A stretch of 57,821 nucleotides of DNA from Opitutales bacterium (GCA_018700525.1 JABITN010000161.1:1-57821); one strand, 5' to 3'; shown: positions 37,784 to 46,584, counted from the first letter of the stretch. The notes: a model not told the origin generated them from the sequence alone. Program-made: numbers and translations.

Positions 37784-37998
37784 GTAATTTAGCATTGGGA
37801 ATTTGATTTCGTTTTTCAATATCGGGATCCAGGACGTCGCGGGCCACCTTAGGAGGTTGATGGGCTAATCGTGACCTGGAGGCTCGGTCTTTGGCCTCTT
37901 ATTCTGTGGATGTGCCTTTAGATTCTGGGAATCAAGCTTGAGGTACTGCTGATTGTGTGGGTATTTATTTCCTTATAAAACTTACCTCTTCGTTGTTT

Positions 37999-40191
37999 AT
38001 GAGTCCGCTTTCTTGTTTTTCCCTTACCTGTTCTCTATTCGGATTGGCGTCAGTCAGTCTTTTTGCAGCTGATCGAATACCAGCTTTGAGTCCTGAGGAA
38101 TCGATGAAGACGATCGAAGTTCCTGAGGGGTTCCATTTGGAGCTTGTTGCCAGTGAGCCGATGGTCGAGGAACCGGCCAGTTTCGTTTTCGATGGCAATG
38201 GAGCCATGTACGTATGCGAATGGCGCACTTACATGCAGGACGAACATGCGTCGGGGGCGAAAGATAGAGTTTCTAGAGTCGTTAAATTAGTGGATACGGA
38301 CGGGGATGGCAAAATGGATCGGCGTACGGTTTTCATCGATAATGTTCTGTTGCCTCGAACGGTTTTGCCATTGCATGATCGAGTCTTGGTGAATTTTACG
38401 GACGAGAATTCGGTCTGGTCGTATTTTGACGATGACGAGGATGGGGTCGCGGATCGGCGTGAAATTGCATATGAAGGCGATGCGAACAAAGGAAACATCG
38501 AGCATCAGTCAACGGGACTGATGTGGAATTTGGATAATCGAATCGATACGAATTATGCTCGATTGAAGTACGAAGACGGTCAGTTGTCCTCGTCCCCGCA
38601 TTCCGAGTCGCGCATCTCCCAATGGGGTATCGCGCGGGACGATGATGGGCGGATATATGGCACGTGGGCGGGCGGGGCGAATCCGGCTCATTCATTTCAA
38701 TTTCCAGCGGGCTATCCGATTGTATCGATCAATGAGCATGGGCCGGATTACCAGACTCCTTATTCGATTTGCGAAACCGAGGACCAGTCGTCTGGCGGAT
38801 ACGATGTTGGAAACAAACGGGTCCTTACTAATTTTTCGGCCAGCTCGGGTCAGACGATGATTCGATCTGGAATCATGGGGCCTTATGAAGGGCTTATGAC
38901 GACCTGCGAGCCTGTTGGGCGGTTTATTCGCGGTTCCCGTTTCGATTGGTCGAGCGGAAAGGGTGTAGCTTACAATGTGACCCCCGGGGCTGAGTTTATC
39001 CGCTCGACGGATACGTATTTTCGACCGGTATGGAGCGAGTCAGGACCGGATGGTACGCTTTACTTTGCAGATATGTACCGCGGGATTATTCAAGAGAAGA
39101 ATTGGTTTCCGACTGAAGGCAATCATCCATGGGTAAAGCGGTATCACCGAGTGAGAGACTGGGGAATGTTGGATGTGACGCGTCATGGACGGATCTATCG
39201 TTTGGTTCCCGATGACGTGAAGGTTTTCGAGCAACCGCGGATGCTCGACCAGTCAGGCGAGGAGCTTGTGGCGTATTTGGATCATCATAACGGTTGGTGG
39301 CGTGACCAAGCTCAGATGCAAATTGTATTGAGGGGCGGCGAAACAGCAGTGTTTGCGTTGAAAAAGATGGTTTGGGTAGGAAAATCGGATAATGCTCGGA
39401 TCAATGCATTATGGACTTTGGAAGGTTTGGGTAAGTTGAATCGAAAATTGGTGTTGGGTGCCCTTGAACATCGGTCGAATCGAGTGCGAATGACGGGCGT
39501 ACGTTTGTCTGAACCATGGTTGAAGGAGGGGGATCCGGCGTTTTCGAAAGCGATCGACAACCATTTGGCTGAAGAAAAAACGGATCCTCAGCTCGTAATT
39601 CAGATTTATAATTCGTTGGGTCGGCTTGGGACTAGGCAGAGTAGAGAGCTGCAAGAATTGATCTTCAAGTCGAATGGGGACCATCCGATTTTCGTCGGAC
39701 TTGCCGATGCGGAAAACGAGAAAAAACAGCTCGCGGCATTGGGCGCGTCGTCTAAGCGAGGACAGGTCGTTTACAAATCGATTTGCGTGACGTGTCATGG
39801 CGATCGCGGACTTGGTATTTACGAAGGGGATACGCTCCTGGCTCCGCCACTCGCGGAGAGCCCGCTTTTTATGCAAGGAAGCGAACAGGCTCCGTTGGTC
39901 GCTCGAATCTTGATCAATGGAATGACGGGACCTCTTCGCGGGCGTCATTATGGCGAAGGAGTGATGATTCCATTTGGCCAGACCTATAGCGATCAGCAGT
40001 TGGCGGATGTGATCAACTATATTGGCTACAAGTGGAACCGACGGTCTTGGGGCGAGCCGGTTGGTAAAGAAACGATTGTCGGGGCGCGCGAGGCGATGGT
40101 CGAACGATTGGGAATGTGGACTGATGACGAATTGCGTGAAGAAGCGGAAAAATTAGGGCTGAGCTATACGTTTAAGAAACGAGGGGACTGA
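37999..40191 (+). CDS. PVC-type heme-binding CxxCH protein (propeller plus cytochrome c)
   Basis: A 730-residue exported protein starting MSPLSCFSLTCSLFGLASVS, a signal peptide; an upstream ATG at 37957 is less plausible. The N-terminal 400 residues form a glucose-dehydrogenase-like beta-propeller (PEGFHLELVASEPMVEEPA; DTDGDGKMDRRTVF; GIARDDDGRIYGTW). Helical HEAT-like repeats follow. The C-terminal cytochrome c domain carries CVTCH (residues 596-600 here) and a possible distal methionine ligand in LINGMTGP or VMIPFG. This architecture is common in Verrucomicrobiota and Planctomycetota and may oxidise sugars or pass electrons. It is upstream of a sulfatase. Confidence 0.9.
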   Translation: MSPLSCFSLTCSLFGLASVSLFAADRIPALSPEESMKTIEVPEGFHLELVASEPMVEEPASFVFDGNGAMYVCEWRTYMQDEHASGAKDRVSRVVKLVDTDGDGKMDRRTVFIDNVLLPRTVLPLHDRVLVNFTDENSVWSYFDDDEDGVADRREIAYEGDANKGNIEHQSTGLMWNLDNRIDTNYARLKYEDGQLSSSPHSESRISQWGIARDDDGRIYGTWAGGANPAHSFQFPAGYPIVSINEHGPDYQTPYSICETEDQSSGGYDVGNKRVLTNFSASSGQTMIRSGIMGPYEGLMTTCEPVGRFIRGSRFDWSSGKGVAYNVTPGAEFIRSTDTYFRPVWSESGPDGTLYFADMYRGIIQEKNWFPTEGNHPWVKRYHRVRDWGMLDVTRHGRIYRLVPDDVKVFEQPRMLDQSGEELVAYLDHHNGWWRDQAQMQIVLRGGETAVFALKKMVWVGKSDNARINALWTLEGLGKLNRKLVLGALEHRSNRVRMTGVRLSEPWLKEGDPAFSKAIDNHLAEEKTDPQLVIQIYNSLGRLGTRQSRELQELIFKSNGDHPIFVGLADAENEKKQLAALGASSKRGQVVYKSICVTCHGDRGLGIYEGDTLLAPPLAESPLFMQGSEQAPLVARILINGMTGPLRGRHYGEGVMIPFGQTYSDQQLADVINYIGYKWNRRSWGEPVGKETIVGAREAMVERLGMWTDDELREEAEKLGLSYTFKKRGD

Positions 40192-40270
40192 GTTCGTTGC
40201 CGGGTCGGCAATGAGAAGCTAGATGCATTTCCCTATTGCTTTGGAGGTCTGGAATCGCGAGTTTTATCGT

Positions 40271-41860
40271 ATGCGAGTTTTCTTGAGTCTTCGTTTTATC
40301 CTATCGCTCTCTTTTGGTTTTTCGGCTGCTTTTGCGGCGGAAAAGGAGCGGCCGAATATTTTGTTCTGCATCATGGATGACGCGTCCTACATGCACATGA
40401 GCGCTTATGGTTGCGAATGGATGAATACTCCGGCTTTCGATCGTTTGGCAGCGGAGGGGATATTGTTTCAAAACGCTTACACGCCGAATGCCAAATGCGC
40501 TCCGTCTCGTTCGAGCATTCTCACTGGGCGGAATTCGTGGCAGCTCGAGGAAGCGGCGAACCACGTGGTTGAATTTCCTACGAAGTTCAAAACTTTTCCT
40601 GAAGCGCTCCGGGAGAACGGATATCAAGCGGGTAAGACCGGCAAAGGGTGGGGCCCAGGAACCGCAGTCACCGTTGATGGCGAGGTGCGAGAGTTGATTG
40701 CGAAGGCCTACCAGTCGGAGAATTTGGAATCGAGGCCGACAAATGGAATTTCGGGCGAAGATTACGCGGGCAATTTCGAAGTGTTTTTGGAGGAGATTAA
40801 TGGAAGCGATCCTTGGTTTTTTTGGTACGGAGCAAAAGAGCCGCATCGACGTTATGAATACGGAACTGGGCAGACTTTGGGTGGAAAGAGTATTGATGAT
40901 ATCAAGGAAGTCCCCGGTTTTTGGCCAGACAATGAAATTATTCGCAATGACATGTTGGACTATGGTTTGGAGATTGAGCATGCGGATAGTCACTTGGGGA
41001 AGATGATCGAGTCGCTGGAAAAACGCGATTTGATGGAAAATACTCTTATCGTAATGACCTCTGATAATGGAATGCCGTTTCCGCGCGGGAAAGCGCAGGA
41101 ATACGAGTATTCGAATCACATGCCGCTTGCTATGATGTGGCCGGCGGGGATTCGTAATCCGGGGCGGGTTGTCAAGGATATGGTGAGTTTTATCGATTTG
41201 GCCCCGACGTTTTTGGACGTAGCGGGTATTCGCTTTTCTGATTCAGGAATGTCGGATTCGCCCGGAAGAAGTTTGTCGGACATCTTCAGCTCTAAAAAGG
41301 GCGGGCAAGTCAACCCGAAGCGAGACTACGTAGTGATCGGCAAGGAGCGCCACGACTACAGCCGTCCCGGCAATCAAGGATTTCCGATTCGCGGAATCGT
41401 TGGTAAGGATTTTCTGTACTTGCGCAATTATAAGATCGGACTCTGGCCTGCAGGCAATCCGGAGCTCGGATATCTCGATGTGGATGGGTCGCCCACCAAG
41501 ACTCAGATCTTAGAACTCTATCGATCGGGTAAGGATGTGTCTTACTGGCAGTTGTCTTTTGGAAAGCGGACGATGGAGGAAGAGTTTTTCAATATCGCGA
41601 ATGATCCGGAGTGCTTGAATAATTTGACGAATGACGAGCGATTGAGCGATTTGAAGCGACAAATGAAAACGCGAATGGAGGCGACCTTGAAGGAGCAGGA
41701 GGATCCGCGCATACTTGGAAATGGAGACGTGTTCGATAATTACGGGTTTTCGCAAGAGCACGGGTGGAATTTCTACGAGCGTTTCATGAAAGGAGAGTTT
41801 ACTCCGAAAAAGACCGGTTGGGTGAACCCGTCTGACTACGAGCCAGATCCGATAGAGTGA
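40271..41860 (+). CDS. Secreted sulfatase (S1 family)
   Basis: A 529-residue exported sulfatase using the ATG at 40271 (MRVFLSLRFILSLSFGFSAA, signal peptide); the ATG at 40223 adds 16 residues. The formylglycine motif is CAPSR in NAKCAPSRSSILTGR (Cys76). NILFCIMDDASYMHMSAYG carries the first metal ligands, and LIVMTSDNGMPFPRGKAQEY the later ones. The second metal-ligand aspartate is in the TSDNG block. It lies about 80 bases after the PVC heme protein, probably in the same transcript. The substrate is unknown. Confidence 0.93.
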   Translation: MRVFLSLRFILSLSFGFSAAFAAEKERPNILFCIMDDASYMHMSAYGCEWMNTPAFDRLAAEGILFQNAYTPNAKCAPSRSSILTGRNSWQLEEAANHVVEFPTKFKTFPEALRENGYQAGKTGKGWGPGTAVTVDGEVRELIAKAYQSENLESRPTNGISGEDYAGNFEVFLEEINGSDPWFFWYGAKEPHRRYEYGTGQTLGGKSIDDIKEVPGFWPDNEIIRNDMLDYGLEIEHADSHLGKMIESLEKRDLMENTLIVMTSDNGMPFPRGKAQEYEYSNHMPLAMMWPAGIRNPGRVVKDMVSFIDLAPTFLDVAGIRFSDSGMSDSPGRSLSDIFSSKKGGQVNPKRDYVVIGKERHDYSRPGNQGFPIRGIVGKDFLYLRNYKIGLWPAGNPELGYLDVDGSPTKTQILELYRSGKDVSYWQLSFGKRTMEEEFFNIANDPECLNNLTNDERLSDLKRQMKTRMEATLKEQEDPRILGNGDVFDNYGFSQEHGWNFYERFMKGEFTPKKTGWVNPSDYEPDPIE

Positions 41861-42180
41861 ACTCGCTTATTTTTTGGTAAACTATCTCCGCAGTGCTTTG
41901 TTCCTGTTGTAGATCATCTCGTTGAGAATCCTGAGTAAAGTCGAAGGGTTTAGACGATATACGCTTGTCTTTTGGATATTGGAATCCACGCGATTCCGTC
42001 GCGTAGCTACGCTTAGCATTGGCGTGATTTTAGAGGGTTTTCAGACGTGCTGGCCCGTATGTCCTGGGCAGAAATAGGCAGGTGATAGCAGATATGAGGA
42101 GATTCCTTTGATGCCTCCCGTACGGATCCTTTTTAAACGGACGAGTTGACTTAGTCCGGTTTGGCGATTGATTACGAGGT
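41861..42180. other. Intergenic region with dispersed repeat family B, copy 2
   Basis: About 320 bases after the sulfatase. At 41986-42044 lies the second copy of family B, with CCACGC, CGTAGCTACG, GGCGTGA and the tail TTTTAGAGGGTTTTCAG. A TTGACT element occurs upstream of the next gene at about 42145-42150, but I see no matching -10. No other gene is visible. Confidence 0.5.
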
Positions 42181-42564
42181 ATGGGCAAAGCGTATATTGA
42201 AAATCGGGTAATCCAAGCGGGCAAGGAATTGTGCGAGCGGCGTATCGGACAGAAGGCTACGATGATTACGGCGGATGATATTCGCTCTTTGAAGGTGAAG
42301 ACCTTTTCGCCTGTCATGCAGTTGATTTACATCGTTCTAGGAGTTATGATCTTCGTATTGGGATTATGGGTGCAAATGACTCGTGGTATGATGGCGATTT
42401 CTATAGGTATGGTTTTGGTTGGGTTTTTGAATGTAGCGTTTGGCGTCAATGGTCGTCCTAGAGCGGTTTCGAGGATTGGAGGATTGGATTTAATGGCCTT
42501 GACGGATGAAGTCGTGGGGGCATTCGTGAAAAAGCAGGGCCAGGAAACTGCGGGTCGCGATTAG
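42181..42564 (+). CDS. Small membrane protein of unknown function
   Basis: 127 residues. An N-terminal soluble part (about 1-40; ENRVIQAGKELCERRIGQKA) is followed by two hydrophobic segments, QLIYIVLGVMIFVLGLWVQM and MMAISIGMVLVGFLNVAFGV (about 47-89), then a short charged tail. I do not recognise the family. A second protein of unknown function follows after about 85 bases in the same direction, so the two may be co-transcribed. Confidence 0.6.
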   Translation: MGKAYIENRVIQAGKELCERRIGQKATMITADDIRSLKVKTFSPVMQLIYIVLGVMIFVLGLWVQMTRGMMAISIGMVLVGFLNVAFGVNGRPRAVSRIGGLDLMALTDEVVGAFVKKQGQETAGRD

Positions 42565-42649
42565 AAATTCCTTTGCATGAGACCCGAATATTCTTAGAAG
42601 CTAGCAATATTGTAGCGGACTTGGTTTTGGCATAGCACCGTTTATCCTT

Positions 42650-43354
42650 ATGAAAGTAGTAGCGATTGAAGTAACGGAGGCTATCGAGAACGAGATCTCC
42701 AAGTTTCTCAAGGATTGGGGCGGCGGTTATATGGTGCGCTTTACTCGTTTTATCGATTTGGGCGGCAAGCAGACGGAGTTGTATTTGTATCCGGCGGAAG
42801 CAGGATCTTCGGCATGGTGTATCATTGGGGTGAGGTTGGTTTTCAAAAGCGATGAAGGCGAATGCATGCTCTACTCGATTAAGATTCCGTCTTCGGGCAA
42901 GCGATTTGAAGACGTTTTGGTTTCGCCTGAAATTTGGAAATTGCCGGCGCTAACCGATAAGATTCTGAAGTTTCTGAAAACGGATCTTCTATTGATGGTC
43001 AACGAAGGCGGAGCCGCATTGGAAGGTGGCAGCGGCACCTTGGATTCTGGTGAATCACCTCAGCACGAAGCGTTTGCTTCAGTGAGTTCGACCGATGATG
43101 AGGATGATCTAGATAAACTTGATACCGAGGGGATACACGCTTCAAGCGATGATGAAGGTGAATCGGGTTTCAACCCGATGAACATCATCGCTGCAGCTCA
43201 GGCGAATGCCGAGAAAGGGGATGAGGAGGAATCTGGTTTTGATCCGGAGTCCGTAGTTCAGGCCGCAAATGAGGAAATTTCCGAAGAAGTTTCTGAAGGC
43301 GATTCGGAAGCGACGGATTCGGGATCCAATCCTGAAGACGTGATCAAGGATTGA
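42650..43354 (+). CDS. Unknown acidic protein with three C-terminal SGFxPxxV motifs
   Basis: 234 residues, no signal peptide or membrane segment. The first 120 residues look like a folded alpha/beta domain (MKVVAIEVTEAIENEISKFL; ELYLYPAEAGSSAWCIIGVR). The rest is strongly acidic and Ser/Glu-rich. Three copies of one motif recur: GESGFNPMNIIAAAQ (about 165-179), ESGFDPESVVQAANEE (about 198-213) and DSGSNPEDVIKD at the very end. This looks like a repeated short binding motif on a disordered tail, a feature often used to recruit a partner. Function unknown. Its 3' end overlaps the HDOD remnant on the other strand. Confidence 0.6.
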   Translation: MKVVAIEVTEAIENEISKFLKDWGGGYMVRFTRFIDLGGKQTELYLYPAEAGSSAWCIIGVRLVFKSDEGECMLYSIKIPSSGKRFEDVLVSPEIWKLPALTDKILKFLKTDLLLMVNEGGAALEGGSGTLDSGESPQHEAFASVSSTDDEDDLDKLDTEGIHASSDDEGESGFNPMNIIAAAQANAEKGDEEESGFDPESVVQAANEEISEEVSEGDSEATDSGSNPEDVIKD

Positions 43355-43719
43355 TTGACGGCGATTTGCGTTTGGGTGTTCTCCCAAATAATCGTGCCTT
43401 CAACTCTACAGGTGACGTTACGATTGGAAAAGACTTCTGAAACTGCGGCTGCTCCGACGAGTTTGAACACTGCCCGGGACCCGACGCGATTGATCGCATC
43501 ATCGAGATTAGCTATGGGTATGCCATGTTCGTATAAGGCGTTGTTCCTAACCCGTAAGAGCTGGGCAGTCAGCGATGCGTCTGTATTGGCCCAATCGGTG
43601 ATGTTATTGAGCCCGGTAGACGGATCTCGGAGCAATTTACCGAGTTTTCCGAATACTTGTGGTGACGGCGGCAAGTGATTTACGGCATTCTTAAGATCAG
43701 CAGGAGTCATAGGTATCAT
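43258..43719 (-). pseudogene. Truncated HDOD-domain protein remnant
   Basis: Codons 1-95 read as the HDOD N terminus: NHLPPSPQVFGKLGKLLRDP, then TDASLTAQLLRVRNNALYEH and DAINRVGSRAVFKLVGAAAV. The text VEGTIIWENTQTQIA resembles the continuation (W-x-x-S-x-x-T-A). It then runs into the complement of the neighbouring gene (43258-43354) and stops at 153 residues, well short of the usual domain length of about 200. So the 3' end of the domain appears lost by deletion. HDOD domains are regulatory folds of the HD superfamily without the metal-binding HD residues. Confidence 0.65.
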
Positions 43720-43943
43720 TGATTAGTCGAAAATTGGTAATTTCGGTCTGATCCATCAATTGGAGTATTACTTTGTGACTCGGCTGACTAAACTCCCTTT
43801 TAAAAATAATTTGATAAATGGTTTTAGATTTTGGAGTTTCTATTCTCTCGTTTACAGGATCTGGAAGAGGCGTCAGTGGTAGTTAATATGCTTCAGTTGG
43901 CTTGGAATTATTCGGTTTTAAAGGTTAAAGATTGGAATGGAAA

Positions 43944-44411
43944 ATGAGCGGTTCTGGAAAACTATTTCGAATTGTCTCAGGGATCAACGGCTGGAGTTTG
44001 GTGGTCGTAGGCGGGCTTTCATTGTTGATATCGCTGATTTCGAGTGCTTGGGCGGGAGTGGCGATCTCGCTGGCCGCAGCTTTTCATGGGTTTGCCGAGC
44101 TCGTTTTGAGAAAGCGGGTATTACGTGGCGATAGTGGAGCCGCTCGATGGATGGCCCTGAATCAAATAGGCCTAGCGGCCAGTCTAAGCGTTTACTTTAC
44201 CTATCAGTTTGTAACGCTCGACGGCGAAGCACTTTCGGCCTCTATGAAGTCGCCGCCGTTGTCTGACTTGCTAATGCTATATTCCGAACCCACGCGAAGC
44301 CAACTTCTGGATACGCTGCCGCTTTTGGTCGGAGCGTTTTATGGAATAGTGGCAGGGGTCTCGTGGGTGGTCTGTGGAGGAACGGCGATCTTATACTGGA
44401 ATCAACGCTGA
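43944..44411 (+). CDS. Four-helix membrane protein of unknown function
   Basis: 155 residues from the ATG at 43944 (MSGSGKLFRI); the longer frame starts with a TTG at 43932. Hydrophobic segments are SLVVVGGLSLLISLISSAWA, GVAISLAAAFHGFAELVL, LNQIGLAASLSVYFTYQFV and LLVGAFYGIVAGVSWVVCGG, so it is a small integral membrane protein. I do not recognise the family. It is followed by a family A repeat copy (44433-44460). Confidence 0.65.
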   Translation: MSGSGKLFRIVSGINGWSLVVVGGLSLLISLISSAWAGVAISLAAAFHGFAELVLRKRVLRGDSGAARWMALNQIGLAASLSVYFTYQFVTLDGEALSASMKSPPLSDLLMLYSEPTRSQLLDTLPLLVGAFYGIVAGVSWVVCGGTAILYWNQR

Positions 44412-44432
44412 TGGAGGGGCTAAACTATGTTA

Positions 44433-44460
44433 GGGACGCTCGGAGATCGTCCGCGACCCT
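44433..44460. repeat. REP-like repeat family A copy
   Basis: GGGACGCTCGGAGATCGTCC followed by GCGACCCT matches the family A consensus GGcCGCTCGGAGATCGgCCGC at most positions, with the stem compensated (GGAC/GTCC). It lies in the short gap between a membrane protein and a convergent sulfatase. Confidence 0.65.
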
Positions 44461-44468
44461 TGAAAGGT

Positions 44469-45977
44469 CTATTCGTAATCCCATTTGCTGATCCAGGGAT
44501 CGTTGGTGGATTTTTGGAATTCTTTGATTTTCTTCTTCATCGATTCGAGGACTTCTGCGAACTCGGGGTTGCTCGCTAGGTTGACCGCTTCGTAGCGGTT
44601 TTCCCTAACGTTATAGAGCTCGAAGGCAGGGCGGTTAACGTAAGAGCCGACGCTCATGTAGCCGTAGAAAGCGTGGTCCCCCTTTTCCAATTGAGCCTGC
44701 CATGTGGAGGAAGCCCAGAGATCGGAGGCGAAGGGGTAGGGCAACCCGGAGGCGATGTTCCAAATCAATTTGAAATCCCCATCCCAAACGGCCCGCATGG
44801 GATAGTACATGGTGATTTCGTGAAAGGTGTGCGAAGCGAACATCGTTTTGCGATGGTTTGCTTCGGCATCGTCGAGTATGTCGATCCAGGATTGGCCGTG
44901 ATAGCTATTGAATGGCCGGTTTCCTCGGTTGTCACGTTTGACGTAATCCTTGTCGGACCAATAGTCATTGGCTTCCTGGAAATCTTTCGGTCGATTCTTT
45001 TTACGGTCTAATGCTTGCGCGAAATCTATGAAGGACGGAGCAATGTCGACGTGACTGATCATAGCGTCCGATTCGATTCCCCGACGTTTTTGATAGGGAT
45101 CTCGAACGATGAAAGGCACGTGTAACCCAGCTTCGAATACCGTGGTCTTAGCCCCGGCAAAAGCCATGCCATGGTCGGCAGTAAACACGATAAGCGTTTT
45201 GTCATAGAGGTTGGCTTCCTTGAGGGTTTCGACGAGTTTGGCCACGCCTTGGTCAATGCGAGCTCCGCTTTGATAATATTGGGCAAGTTCGCTGCGCGAT
45301 TCGGGTGTGTCGGGTAGGAAGGCAGGAACGGGTACGGTTTTCGGGTCGTAGAAGACTTCGTCGATGCCGTCGTACGAACCTTTTTCGGGTCGGTTCCCGA
45401 ATAGGTCAGGTTTGAGTTTGCCGGGATAAGTGTTGTCTTTGCCTCCGCCGCGGTGCGGGTCACTGGTGGCGAAATAGAGGAAGAAGGGCCGCGGGTCGTC
45501 GTCGGTTATGAAGTCTTTGGCTACTTCGGCCATTTGGACGGCGTTGCGTGCGTTGCCTTTTAGGTAGCTTTCGAAGCGGTAGACCTCTTCGGGCGAGACG
45601 TGGTATTTCCCGATTTGCCCTGTTCGGTATCCGGCGCGATTGAGAGCCAATGGCAAGGAGAGGCTAACGACATTGTGAAAACTGGAGAATTTATGGTAGG
45701 CGTGCTGGTGGCCGAATTGTCCGTTGAAGTGATTGTGCAGGCCGGAAAGAACCACTGATCGGCTTGCCGAGCAGCTTGCGGTAGTCGCGTAAGCCCTACG
45801 AAATAGCGTACCGTCTTCGGCAAGTTTGTCGACCGCTGGTGAATGGGCGACGGGATCGCCGTAGCAGCCGAGAGTAGGGCTTTGATCATCGGTGACAATG
45901 AAGATAATATTGCGCTCTGCAGCATGGACTGAGCCGATTGCCAAGGCGACGAGGGGGAGAAGGATGCGCATCATCAT
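44469..45977 (-). CDS. Secreted sulfatase, heparan N-sulfatase-like, with CSASR active site
   Basis: 502 residues, exported (signal peptide MMMRILLPLVALAIGSVHAA). The formylglycine motif reads CSASR in TTASCSASRSVVLSGLHNH (Cys69), so Ala replaces the usual Pro of C-x-P-x-R. The surrounding text GLHNHFNGQFGHQHAYHKFS and the TGQIGKYHVSPEEVY block resemble N-sulfoglucosamine sulfohydrolases, which cleave N-sulfate from glucosamine. IIFIVTDDQSPTLGCYG and LIVFTADHGMAF carry metal ligands. Ala at this position is known to be accepted by anaerobic-type maturases (C/S-x-A/P-x-R). It is not clustered with other sulfatases. Confidence 0.88.
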   Translation of the reverse strand: MMMRILLPLVALAIGSVHAAERNIIFIVTDDQSPTLGCYGDPVAHSPAVDKLAEDGTLFRRAYATTASCSASRSVVLSGLHNHFNGQFGHQHAYHKFSSFHNVVSLSLPLALNRAGYRTGQIGKYHVSPEEVYRFESYLKGNARNAVQMAEVAKDFITDDDPRPFFLYFATSDPHRGGGKDNTYPGKLKPDLFGNRPEKGSYDGIDEVFYDPKTVPVPAFLPDTPESRSELAQYYQSGARIDQGVAKLVETLKEANLYDKTLIVFTADHGMAFAGAKTTVFEAGLHVPFIVRDPYQKRRGIESDAMISHVDIAPSFIDFAQALDRKKNRPKDFQEANDYWSDKDYVKRDNRGNRPFNSYHGQSWIDILDDAEANHRKTMFASHTFHEITMYYPMRAVWDGDFKLIWNIASGLPYPFASDLWASSTWQAQLEKGDHAFYGYMSVGSYVNRPAFELYNVRENRYEAVNLASNPEFAEVLESMKKKIKEFQKSTNDPWISKWDYE

Positions 45978-46109
45978 TTAACGTAGACAATTCAGTATTG
46001 TATGTTTCAAGTCCAGTCGGGATCGCGTGCTGGGCGGACTTTCGATGTTCGTTGGGAAAAGTTCGTATTGATGCACAACTTGATCGGTACGAGGAGTGTA
46101 TTGTAGATA

Positions 46110-46457
46110 ATGGAACATGCGACTGATCGAGATACCCGAATGTGGGCGCCCTTTTGTCACCTTGCGGGTTTGTTGAGTTTGACAGGAATTTCCTTCGCGG
46201 GATTGCTTGGCCCGTTGGTGATATGGTTGGTGAAGAAGAAGCAGAGCTCTTTTATCGACGACCAGAGACGGGAAGCGGTTAACTTTCAGATTAGCATGGG
46301 CATCTAGACTATTGTGGCGGCGTTTTTGTGCATTATACTGATCGGTATTCCTGTTCTGGCAGGACTCGCTTTGGCTGAGATTGAGTTTTTTCTCGCATGC
46401 GTTCGCTCCAATGAATGCGAGCCGTACCGCTATTCGCTCAAAATCAGGATTTTTTAG
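46110..46457 (+). pseudogene. DUF4870-type membrane protein interrupted by an in-frame TAG
   Basis: One frame of 116 codons is interrupted by a single TAG at 46305-46307. Before it: WAPFCHLAGLLSLTGISFAG, LLGPLVIWLVKKKQSSFIDD and QRREAVNFQISMGI. After it: TIVAAFLCIILIGIPVLAGL and NECEPYRYSLKIRIF. Both halves match the DUF4870 order (first helices, then E-A-V-N-F-Q, then helix and E-P-Y-R-Y). The frame continues without a shift. A single nonsense mutation or a sequencing error would explain it. Confidence 0.8.
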
Positions 46458-46584
46458 ACGGCTTCCTAGATAGGATCGGGCTTCGAAATCGCTTCGAGGT
46501 TTTATGCTGTTGTATCTAAGGTGTTTCGAATCGTGTCCGCCAGAGCGCTTGCAATTGTCTGAAATCGCTTCATTGGATAGTGTT

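Noticed and set aside
43258-43354. Apparent shared text SGLDPES in the HDOD frame and SGFDPES in the opposite-strand gene
   Set aside because: The HDOD tail here is antisense to the motif-repeat gene and the match comes from locally palindromic codons, not from homology.
26081-46457. Idea that TAG or TGA is recoded as sense in this genome
   Set aside because: prfA and several intact genes end in TAG or TGA, the symporter also has a frameshift and the peroxidase remnant also contains TAA, so decay is the simpler explanation.
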